A DNA stretch of 64,000 nt from Tistlia sp040905785. Lineage in GTDB: Bacteria; Pseudomonadota; Alphaproteobacteria; Kiloniellales; DSM-21159. The notes below the pieces were generated by a model. The model did no database searches and was not told the DNA's origin. It was given only the letters and a program-made list of their open reading frames with translations. Location: NCBI RefSeq assembly GCF_040905785.1, contig NZ_JBBDQW010000052.1:48830-112829 (forward strand). The letters are read 5' to 3'. The position numbers were made by a program, and so were the translations under genes. This document shows positions 50,008-57,557 of this stretch, piece after piece (position 1 is the stretch's first letter; every line of letters starts with the position of its first letter).

Positions 50008-50970
50008 ATGACCTGGCTGCTCGGCGACATCGGCGGCACCAACGCACGCTTCGCGCTGCTCGGCGAGGACGGCGCGCTCTGCGCGGTCGAGCGCTTCGCC
50101 GTCGCCGGCCATCCTACGGCGGAGGCGGCGCTGCGCGCCTATCTCGCGCTGCACGGCGGCGCGCCGGAGGCGGCCATCCTGGCCGTGGCCGCGACGGTCG
50201 AGGACGGGCGCGCCCGTCTGACAAACGCTCAGTGGGAGTTCGAGGAGCGCTCGCTCGCACAGGCGCTGGGCCTGCGGCGGGTCGTGCTGATCAACGACTT
50301 CGCGGCGCTCGCCCAGGCCGTCCCCCGCCTCGGCGAAAGGCAGCTGCTGACGCTCGGCGGCGGACCCGGGCGCCCCGACGCACCGATCGCGGTGCTCGGC
50401 CCCGGTACCGGCCTCGGCTGTGCGACCCTGCTGCCCGACGGCCGGGTCCTGGTCGGCGAGGGCGGCCACGTCACGCTGGCGGCGGTCGACGAGCGCGAGG
50501 CGGCGCTGCTCGCGATCCTGCGGCGGCGCTTCGCGCACGTCTCGGCCGAGCGCGTCCTGTCCGGGCCCGGGCTGATCGAGCTCCACGAGGCGGTCGGCGA
50601 GCTCGACGGTAGCCGGGCGCCCCGCGCGCGCGACGGGGCCGAGGTGGCCGCCGCGGCGAGCGCCGGCTGTCCCGGTGCCGAGGCCACGCTTGCCGCCTTC
50701 TTCGGCTTTCTCGGCACGGTCGCGGGCAACTTGGCGCTGACCGTGGGCGCCAAGGGCGGACTCTACCTTGCCGGCGGCATCCTGCCGCGCTTGGCCGGCC
50801 CGCTGCGTGGCTCCGTCTTCCGCGAGCGCTTCCAGGCCAAGGGGCGCTTCCGCGACTATCTGGCCGCCGTTCCCCTGCGGCTGATCGTCGAGCCGGATCC
50901 GGCTTTCCTCGGGCTCATCCAGATTGCCGAGCAGCAGCGGCACCGCGCGGCGGACGGACGGCGGGCGTGA
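50008..50970 (+). CDS. glk: Glucokinase (ROK-unrelated, Glk type)
   Basis: 320 residues from the ATG at 50008, 4 bp after the otsA stop. The start WLLGDIGGTNARFALLGEDG holds the phosphate-binding loop, and VVLINDFAALAQAVPRLGER, LGPGTGLGCATLLPDGRVLV and GEGGHVTLAAVDEREAALL are characteristic of the Glk family. It converts glucose to glucose-6-phosphate with ATP. In this operon it can use glucose released by the GH15 enzyme and feed OtsA. Confidence 0.95.
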   Translation: MTWLLGDIGGTNARFALLGEDGALCAVERFAVAGHPTAEAALRAYLALHGGAPEAAILAVAATVEDGRARLTNAQWEFEERSLAQALGLRRVVLINDFAALAQAVPRLGERQLLTLGGGPGRPDAPIAVLGPGTGLGCATLLPDGRVLVGEGGHVTLAAVDEREAALLAILRRRFAHVSAERVLSGPGLIELHEAVGELDGSRAPRARDGAEVAAAASAGCPGAEATLAAFFGFLGTVAGNLALTVGAKGGLYLAGGILPRLAGPLRGSVFRERFQAKGRFRDYLAAVPLRLIVEPDPAFLGLIQIAEQQRHRAADGRRA

Positions 50971-51200
50971 CGAGCCGGCGGCTCGGCCCTGCGGAGGGCT
51001 TTCAGAAGCGCGCCGGTGGTGCTATCTAGCCGATCGGGCATCTCCAGCATTCGGGATCGACAGCCGGTGCAGACTCCGCGGGCGACTCAGCGACGACGAA
51101 GCCGCGGCCCCGACCGGGGCTGACGGCGGCGCGTGCCTGTCCGGTCCGTCCCACCGTCCTTCGTTGAACAATGGCGACCCCTGCAGGACGGACCCAGCCC

Positions 51201-51749
51201 ATGGACTACCAGATCCTCGCCGAGCGGCCGGAAGACGCAGCGCTGATCGACCCTCTGCTCGACCGGACCTTCGGCCCCGAGCGCATGACCAAGACCGTCT
51301 ATCGCCTGCGCGAGATGCTGGCGCCGGTGTCGGGCCTCAGCTTCGCGGCGATCGACCCCGACGGCGAGCTGCTCGGTTCGATCCGCTATTGGCCGATCCT
51401 GATCGAGGGCAAGCCGGCGATCCTGCTCGGCCCGCTCGCCGTCGAGCCGCGGCTGCAGGGCAAGGGCATCGGCAAGGCGCTGGTCCGGCACAGCCTGCGC
51501 GAGGCGCGGCGACTCGGGCACGCCATCGCGGCGGTCGTCGGCGAGCCCGAGTACTACGAGCCCTTCGGCTTCCGTCCGGCGACGGCCTACGGGCTGATCC
51601 TGCCGGGGCCGGTCGATCCGCGGCGCTTCCAGGCCCAGGAGTTGGCGACCGGCGCGCTCGACGGCCTGCGCGGCCTGATCGCGCGCGACGAGCGGGCGCC
51701 GGCCGGCGGCCCGGCAGTCAGGGCAGTGGCGGCCCGGCGCCGCGCCTGA
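51201..51749 (+). CDS. GNAT-family N-acetyltransferase
   Basis: 182 residues from the ATG at 51201. The acetyl-CoA binding segment is LGPLAVEPRLQGKGIGKALV, followed by AIAAVVGEPEYYEPFGFRPA, typical of the YhbS-like branch of GNAT. Substrate unknown. The last 32 bp overlap the convergent EamA transporter gene. The 230-bp gap before it contains no evident signal. Confidence 0.88.
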   Translation: MDYQILAERPEDAALIDPLLDRTFGPERMTKTVYRLREMLAPVSGLSFAAIDPDGELLGSIRYWPILIEGKPAILLGPLAVEPRLQGKGIGKALVRHSLREARRLGHAIAAVVGEPEYYEPFGFRPATAYGLILPGPVDPRRFQAQELATGALDGLRGLIARDERAPAGGPAVRAVAARRRA

Positions 51750-52713
51750 GCCGGCCGCCGGTGCGCACGGCAAGCCAGCGTCGGGGCCGGCCGTCGATCA
51801 CGGCCAGGCCGACCAGGATCGCCGCCAGGCCGACCAGCGCCCTCGGCTCCAGCGGCTCGTCGAGGAGGCCTGCTCCGACGCTCAGCGCACCCGCCGGGAT
51901 CAGCAGTGTGACCAGCAGCAGGTTGGTCGCCCCGGCGCTGCGCAGGATGCGGAAATAGAGCAGGTAGGCGGCGGCCGTGCCGACCAGGGCGACCGCGGCG
52001 ACCGCGGCCAGGCTCTCTGCTGAAGGCCGCAGCAGCCAGGGCCGCTCGAGCGCCAGGGCAAGCGGCAGCATCACCAGCGTCGAGGCGGACAGCATGCCGC
52101 AGGCCGTGACCAGTGGCGGTAGCTGGCGGAAGCGCCGGCCCCAGATGCCTGCGAGCGCGTAGCAGAGCGCGGCCGCCAGCACCGCGAGCTCGCCCAACAG
52201 GCCCGCGCCCGCCCCGCCGCCCGCCCCGCCGCCCGCCACGCCCGCAAGCGCGCCTGGGCCGACGATCAGCGCGACGCCGGCGAGCCCGCACAGCACGCCC
52301 GTCAGGCGGCTGGCGGTCAGCTTCTCGTCCCGGGTCAGGACTTGAGCGAGCAGCACCGCGAACAGGGGCGTCGTGGCGTTGAGAATCGAGGCGAGGCCGC
52401 TGTCGATGTGCTGCTGACCCCAGACGATCAGCGAGAAGGGCAGCACGTTGTTGAGCAGCCCCATGACCAGCAGAGCGCCAAGGACCCGAGGCTGCCGCGG
52501 CCACGGCAGGCGCCGCAGCCGGACCAGCAGCGCCAGGGCACCTGCCCCGAGCGCAACCCGCCCGAGCACCACGGTCAGCGGCGGCAGGCTCCACAGCGCG
52601 ACTTCGGCGAGTGGAAAGGAGCTGGCCCAGAGCGCGGCGAGCAGGGCGATCAGGCCCCACTCGCCCCCCGTCGGCGGGGGCGCGGCGCGGCGCGGGGGAA
52701 GCTCCTGGCTCAT
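51718..52713 (-). CDS. EamA/DMT-family transporter
   Basis: 331 residues from the ATG at 52713. About ten membrane helices in two EamA repeats: LIALLAALWASSFPLAEVAL, then WGQQHIDSGLASILNATTPL, FAVLLAQVLTRDEKLTASRL and GLAAILVGLAVI at the end. A Gly/Ala-rich stretch (VAGGGAGGGAGAGLLG) lies between the halves. Exported metabolite unknown. Its 3' end overlaps the convergent GNAT gene by 32 bp, so the two mRNAs are antisense there. Confidence 0.88.
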   Translation of the reverse strand: MSQELPPRRAAPPPTGGEWGLIALLAALWASSFPLAEVALWSLPPLTVVLGRVALGAGALALLVRLRRLPWPRQPRVLGALLVMGLLNNVLPFSLIVWGQQHIDSGLASILNATTPLFAVLLAQVLTRDEKLTASRLTGVLCGLAGVALIVGPGALAGVAGGGAGGGAGAGLLGELAVLAAALCYALAGIWGRRFRQLPPLVTACGMLSASTLVMLPLALALERPWLLRPSAESLAAVAAVALVGTAAAYLLYFRILRSAGATNLLLVTLLIPAGALSVGAGLLDEPLEPRALVGLAAILVGLAVIDGRPRRWLAVRTGGRLRRGAGPPLP

Positions 52714-52774
52714 CGCCGGCTGATAGCATCGGAGGCGGAGCGCCGCTGGCGGCATTCGGACCTCGGCCGCTCAG

Positions 52775-53539
52775 CTACTCGAGTAGGCCCCAGGCGGTCG
52801 AGGCCAGCAGCTGCAGGGCGAGCAGGGTCATCACCCACTTGAAGCCGGTCCGGAAGGTCCGCTCGGGCAGGCGGCGCAGCAGGCGCGTGCCGGCCAGGGT
52901 GCCGAGGAAGCCGGTCGCGGTCATCGCCACGATCAGGCCGGCCCAGGGCCCGAAGGCGAAACCGAGCAGGCCGAAGGCGAGGATCTTCAGGCCGTGCTGC
53001 AAGGTCATGCAGACCGCGAAGGTGCCGACCAGCTGCAGCCGGTCGAGCGGCTTGGGCGCGAGCAGCGCGCCGACGAAGGGGCCGGTCGCGCCGACGAACA
53101 TGGTCAGGAAGGTCGCCAGCGCGCCGCCGACCCCGAAGGCGAGAGGCTTCAGGTCGCCGAGCCTGAGCTTCGGCGCCCAGGTCGCGTAGAGCACGAAGAG
53201 CGCGACGACCGACTTCAGCAGCCAGCCAGGAAGGGCGATCACCATCTGGCCGCCGACCAGCGCGCCGACCAGGCTGCCGACGACGAAGGGCAGGACCAGG
53301 CGCCAGGCGACATGGCGCCACTGGATCGCCGCGCGCCCGGCGTTGGAGCCCCACTGCACGACGCCGTGCACCGGGATCAGGGCGAGCGGGGGCAGCAGCG
53401 TCGCCATGACCGCGAGCAGCGCGACGCCGCCGCCGAGGCCCATCGCCGCCGTCAGCCCCGAGGTGAAGAAGGAGACGGCGCTCAGCAGGAGGAACGGCCA
53501 GGGTCCGAGGTCGGGCGGCAGCAGGGCGAGGTCGCTCAT
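52775..53539 (-). CDS. TSUP (TauE/SafE) family membrane permease
   Basis: 254 residues from the ATG at 53539. Eight or so membrane helices with the TSUP repeats: FFTSGLTAAMGLGGGVALLA and FVGATGPFVGALLAPKPLDR. Family members move sulfonates, sulfite or other organic anions. Substrate not deducible here. It lies 45 bp before the tspO gene stop, on the same strand. Confidence 0.88.
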   Translation of the reverse strand: MSDLALLPPDLGPWPFLLLSAVSFFTSGLTAAMGLGGGVALLAVMATLLPPLALIPVHGVVQWGSNAGRAAIQWRHVAWRLVLPFVVGSLVGALVGGQMVIALPGWLLKSVVALFVLYATWAPKLRLGDLKPLAFGVGGALATFLTMFVGATGPFVGALLAPKPLDRLQLVGTFAVCMTLQHGLKILAFGLLGFAFGPWAGLIVAMTATGFLGTLAGTRLLRRLPERTFRTGFKWVMTLLALQLLASTAWGLLE

Positions 53540-53583
53540 GGCGCTCTTTACCGCCGCGACCGCGTCCTGGGAAAGCTTCCGGT

Positions 53584-54048
53584 CTAGTTCAGCAGGACGA
53601 TCGTCAGGTTCAGGTAGGCGGCGAAGGCAGTCCAGGCGAGGTAGGGCAGCAGCAGCCAGAAGGCGATCGGCGACCAGCGCCGGAACCACAGCGCCGTGGC
53701 GGCGACCAGCGGCAGCAGCAGCAGGATGTTGGCGAGCCCGAGCTCGGGATCGCGCAGGCCGAAGAACAGGAACGACCAGGCTAGGTTCACCGCCAGCTGC
53801 AGGCCCCAGAGGGCCAGGGGCGCCCTGCCGCCGGCGCGCCAGACCAGCCAGGCCGCGAGGCCCATCAGCAGGTAGAGCAGGGTCCAGGCGAAGGGAAAGA
53901 CCAGCGGCGGCGGCGTCAGCACCGACTTCTCGAGCGTCTGGTACCAGCCGGAGACCGAGCTCTGCGTCGCCAGGCCGCCGAGCTGGCCGACGACCAGCGG
54001 CAGGCCCAGGAAGACCAGAAGCATGTAGAGCGGTTTGCGGGACTTCAC
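53584..54048 (-). CDS. tspO: TspO/MBR-family protein
   Basis: 154 residues from a GTG at 54048; an ATG at 54024 is the alternative. Five membrane helices with the family hallmarks WYQTLEKSVLTPPPLVFPFA, WTLLYLLMGLAAWLVW, LQLAVNLAWSFLFFGLRDPE and LLLPYLAWTAFAAYLN. TspO proteins bind porphyrins and related ligands in the membrane and regulate pigment or stress genes in alphaproteobacteria. It is part of a leftward series of small membrane-protein genes with the EamA gene before it. Confidence 0.93.
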   Translation of the reverse strand: MKSRKPLYMLLVFLGLPLVVGQLGGLATQSSVSGWYQTLEKSVLTPPPLVFPFAWTLLYLLMGLAAWLVWRAGGRAPLALWGLQLAVNLAWSFLFFGLRDPELGLANILLLLPLVAATALWFRRWSPIAFWLLLPYLAWTAFAAYLNLTIVLLN

Positions 54049-54101
54049 CGTCGCCTGTCCTTTCCCCGGGGGGAGCCGGCCGTGGGCTCTCCCTTCCTCC
54101 T

Positions 54102-55013
54102 TCAGCGCTCGGTCGGGTCGAGCGCCGAGCCGCCGGTGTCGCGCACCCGTTCGCGATACCAGAGATAGAGGCCGCTGGCGATCACCACGGTGGCGCCGGC
54201 CCCGACCCAGGGATCGGGCAGGTGTCCGAACACGAGGTAGCCGGCGAGGCTCATGTAGAGGATCTGGGGGTAGATGAAGGGCGCCAGGATCGGCGCCGGC
54301 GCCAGCCGGTGCGCGACGATCAGCAGGTAGTGGCCGACACCGCCGTAGAGGCCCGTCGAGACCAGCAGCAGCCATTCCAGCCAGCCTACCGGGCTCTGCC
54401 AGACGAAGGGCATGGCCGGCGTCAGCAGGACCACGCCGACGAGCGGCGTCATGAAGAAGATCGTCGCGATCGGGTCGCTGCCGGCCAGCTTGCGCGTCGC
54501 GATGTTGTAGAAGACGCCCGACAGGCAGGAGCAGAGCGACAGGCCGATCGCCCAGTGCACCAGGCCGAAGCCGGGCCGGATGATGATCAGCACGCCGAGG
54601 AATCCGACCAGGATCGCGGCCCAGCGCCGCGGTCCGACCGTCTCGCCGAGCAGCGGCACGGACAGCGCCGCGATCAGCAGCGGCGAGGCGAAGAGGATCG
54701 CCGAGGTCGTCGTGAGCTGCAGGTGCTGCAGCGCGAAGAAGTTGAAGAAGGTCGCGCCGAGCAGGAAGCCAGAGCGCGCCAGCTGCAGGACCGGCCGCCG
54801 GGTGCGCAGCAGCGCGCTGCCGTATTGCGGCAGGAACAGCGCGCCGGCCAGCACCAGGTGGCCGAGGAAGCGCGCCCAGACGATCTGCGGCGGCGGCAAG
54901 CTCTGCCCGAGGTACTTGGCGGTGGTATCGAGGCAGGTGAAGAGGAGGAAGGCCACGGAGATCAGCAGGATGCCGGTCAGCCGATCCTTCGGGCCGCTGC
55001 CGTAGAGGTCCAA
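54102..55013 (-). CDS. EamA/DMT-family transporter (second copy)
   Basis: 303 residues, ten membrane helices. EamA repeats: GILLISVAFLLFTCLDTTAK, FFNFFALQHLQLTTTSAILF, ASPLLIAALSVPLLGETVGP and a second half with PILAPFIYPQILYMSLAGYL. It differs clearly from the transporter at 51718, so this is not a recent duplication. Substrate unknown. It lies 54 bp upstream of tspO on the same strand. Confidence 0.9.
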   Translation of the reverse strand: MDLYGSGPKDRLTGILLISVAFLLFTCLDTTAKYLGQSLPPPQIVWARFLGHLVLAGALFLPQYGSALLRTRRPVLQLARSGFLLGATFFNFFALQHLQLTTTSAILFASPLLIAALSVPLLGETVGPRRWAAILVGFLGVLIIIRPGFGLVHWAIGLSLCSCLSGVFYNIATRKLAGSDPIATIFFMTPLVGVVLLTPAMPFVWQSPVGWLEWLLLVSTGLYGGVGHYLLIVAHRLAPAPILAPFIYPQILYMSLAGYLVFGHLPDPWVGAGATVVIASGLYLWYRERVRDTGGSALDPTER

Positions 55014-55169
55014 GCCGGGGCTCCCGGAAGTCTGGGGTCGGGCGAAAGCGGGGGTGCTGCCACCGAAAGTGGCCGCCGCACAACCTGCCGGGGCGCCGGC
55101 GCCCTGTCGAGCGCGGGCCGCGCAAAGCTGACCAGCGCGGCGGCGGGGTCCGGCCGGTATTCCCGGCTG

Positions 55170-55904
55170 CTACCCGGCGTTGCGGCCGCGCCAGCGCTTG
55201 TAGGCGACCGGCAGCAGCGAGAGCAGGGCGAGGCCGACCAGGGCGCCGATCACCTGCGGGGTCAGCGCGCCGGCCAGGGTGATCTCTCCGCCCTGCTCGA
55301 AGACGCTGCCGAGGCCGGCGCCGACCAGGGCGTAGACGTAGGTGCCCGGAACGATGCCGAAGAAGGTCGCGACGACGTAGGTGCGCAGGCCGACGCCCAG
55401 GAAGGCCGGCACCAGGTTGACCACGAAGAAGGGGAAGAGCGGGATCAGCCGCAGCACCAGCAGGTAGCTGAAGGCGTTCTTCTTGAAGCCTGCCTCCGTG
55501 CGCGCCAGCCAGGGTCCGGCGCGCCGCCGCAGGCTGTCGCCGAGCGCGGTGCGGGCGGCCAGGAAGATCGCCGTGGCGCCGAGCGTCGCCGAGACGACGA
55601 CGTAGGCGGTGCTGAGCAGGGCGCCGAACAGGAAGCCGCCGGCGACCGTGAGCACCAGGCCGCCCGGCACCGACAGCGCCGTCGCCAGGGCGTAGAGCGC
55701 CATGAAGCCGAGCGCGGCGAGCAGGGCGTTGTCGGCGACGAAGCCGGTCAGCGCCTCGCGGTGCGCGCGCAGCGCCTCCAGGCTGAGATAGCTGTGTAGG
55801 TCCAACGCCAGCACCAGGACGAGGGCGCCGACAATCGCCGTCAGCGGCAGCAGTCGCCTGAGGGCGCCGCGCCGGCCGCCGGCCGCTTCGGGTCGTTCGG
55901 ACAT
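55170..55904 (-). CDS. TVP38/TMEM64 (VTT-domain) membrane protein
   Basis: 244 residues from the ATG at 55904; an ATG at 55928 has its ribosome site too close. The VTT core is ALATALSVPGGLVLTVAGGF, LFGALLSTAYVVVSATLGAT, then FAYLLVLRLIP-type LLVLRLIPLFPFFVVNLVPA and ATFFGIVPGTYVYALVGAGL. Family members are inner-membrane lipid-related proteins of unknown mechanism. It directly follows the FAD oxidoreductase gene; this pair is common and some bacteria fuse the two domains. Confidence 0.9.
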   Translation of the reverse strand: MSERPEAAGGRRGALRRLLPLTAIVGALVLVLALDLHSYLSLEALRAHREALTGFVADNALLAALGFMALYALATALSVPGGLVLTVAGGFLFGALLSTAYVVVSATLGATAIFLAARTALGDSLRRRAGPWLARTEAGFKKNAFSYLLVLRLIPLFPFFVVNLVPAFLGVGLRTYVVATFFGIVPGTYVYALVGAGLGSVFEQGGEITLAGALTPQVIGALVGLALLSLLPVAYKRWRGRNAG

Positions 55905-55944
55905 CGTCTCGCTTTCCCCGCTTTCCATCCCCTCCGCCCCCGGC

Positions 55945-57372
55945 TCAGCCGAGCTTCAGGAGCCAGCGCACGACGGTCTTCGTGCGCCGGCTGAAGAGCT
56001 TGGGACTGTAATAGCTGCCGGCGACCCGCTTCGAGACCTCCGACAGCGTTGGATAGGGGAAGATCGCGCCGGCGATCCGGCCGATCGGCAGGTGCTGGCC
56101 GACGCCCCGCACCCAGGGGGCGAGCAGCTCGCCGGCTCGCGCGCCGACGATCGAGGCGCCGACGACCCGCGCGCGGCGGTCGAGCACGACCTTGATCAGG
56201 CCCTCGGTCTCGTGCTCCGCCTGGGCGCGGTCGTTCTCCGAGAACGGCCAGGCCAGCGCCTGGACCCCGTCGCCGAGCCGATCGCGGGCCTGCGCCTCGG
56301 TCATGCCGACGTGGGCGACCTCCGGGTCGGTGTAAGTGACCCAGGGCAGCGCCCGGTAGTCGACGCGGGCCGGCAGGCGGAACAGCGCGCGGCGGATCAC
56401 GATGCCGGCATGGTAGCCGGCGACGTGGGTGAATTGGGGGCCGCCGGCGACGTCGCCGATGGCGAAGACCCTGCGGTTGCTGCTGCGCAGGCCGGCGTCG
56501 ACCTCGATCCCCTGCCGCGAACAGGCGATGCCGGCGGCCGCCAGGTTCAGCCCCTCGAGGTTGGGCCTGCGACCCGCCGCGACCAGCAGGTGGGAGCCTT
56601 CGAGGAGCTCCGCGTCCGCGCCCTCGCCGAGACGCAGGCGGAAGCGGCCGCCTTCGTGGGCGACGGCGGCGACGGCCACGCCCTCGCGCAGCACGACGCC
56701 CTCGGCGGCCAGGCGGGCCTTGGCGACGGCCGTCACCTCCGGATCGTCCTTGCCGAGGATCCGGGCGGCCTCCAGCACCGTGACCCGCGCGCCGAGCCGG
56801 CGGTGCGCCTGGGCTAGCTCGCAGCCGATCGGCCCGCCGCCGAGGACGATCAGGTGCTCGGGCCGCACGGCCAGCTCGAAGACGCTCTCGTTGGTCAGGT
56901 AGGGCACCTCGGCGAGCCCCGGGATCGGCGGCGCCGCCGGCCGCGAGCCGGTCGCGACGACGAAGCGCCTGGCCCGGATCGACAGGCCGCCGGCCACGAC
57001 CTCCCGCGGCCCTGCGAAGTGGGCCTCGGCGCGGACCACGCGGACCCCGAGGCCCTCGAAGCGCTCGACGCTGTCGTTCGGGGCGATCGCCGCGATGACT
57101 CCGCGCACGTGGGCGCGCAGGGCGAGGGGATCGACCTGCGGCTCGGCCGCGGCGATGCCGAAGCGCCCGGCGCTGCGAAAGGTGTGGGCGGCCTGGGCCG
57201 CGGCGATCAGGGACTTCGACGGCACGCAGCCGAAGTTCAGGCAGTCGCCGCCCATCGGCCCGCGCTCGATCAGGACGACCCGGGCGCCCATCTGCACGGC
57301 GCCCGCCGCGACGGACAGGCCCGCGGAGCCGGCGCCGATCACGCAGATGTCGGTCTCGACGACCTCGGTCAT
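55945..57372 (-). CDS. Mercuric-reductase-like FAD disulfide oxidoreductase
   Basis: 475 residues. FAD site VIGAGSAGLSVAAGAVQMGA, redox-active disulfide GGDCLNFGCVPSKSL, NAD(P) site LIVLGGGPIGCELAQAHRRL, and the dimerisation end SEVSKRVAGSYYSPKLFSRR. It belongs to the class I pyridine nucleotide-disulfide oxidoreductases, MerA-like branch, but lacks the N-terminal metal-binding domain and the paired C-terminal cysteines of true MerA, so mercury reduction is unlikely. It is cotranscribed with the TVP38 gene 40 bp later. Confidence 0.88.
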   Translation of the reverse strand: MTEVVETDICVIGAGSAGLSVAAGAVQMGARVVLIERGPMGGDCLNFGCVPSKSLIAAAQAAHTFRSAGRFGIAAAEPQVDPLALRAHVRGVIAAIAPNDSVERFEGLGVRVVRAEAHFAGPREVVAGGLSIRARRFVVATGSRPAAPPIPGLAEVPYLTNESVFELAVRPEHLIVLGGGPIGCELAQAHRRLGARVTVLEAARILGKDDPEVTAVAKARLAAEGVVLREGVAVAAVAHEGGRFRLRLGEGADAELLEGSHLLVAAGRRPNLEGLNLAAAGIACSRQGIEVDAGLRSSNRRVFAIGDVAGGPQFTHVAGYHAGIVIRRALFRLPARVDYRALPWVTYTDPEVAHVGMTEAQARDRLGDGVQALAWPFSENDRAQAEHETEGLIKVVLDRRARVVGASIVGARAGELLAPWVRGVGQHLPIGRIAGAIFPYPTLSEVSKRVAGSYYSPKLFSRRTKTVVRWLLKLG

Positions 57373-57557
57373 CGTCGCTGCTCCTCGCTTGGCAGTCGCT
57401 CAGGCTCGATCGGGGATCGGGCGCGCCCAGGATAGCTCACTTTCCCGCACTGTCCCGATTGGGCGAGGCTTTCAACATGGCTGGAGAAGCGACCGCGGCT
57501 AAGTCACGTTTTGCTCACGGCCGGCGACGGCTCGGTGATCGTGCTTGAGTTGGCGCG

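Noticed and set aside
55945..57372. Mercuric reductase (merA) call for the FAD oxidoreductase
   Set aside because: No N-terminal metal-binding domain, no C-terminal Cys pair, no mer genes nearby; only the general MerA-like branch is supported.
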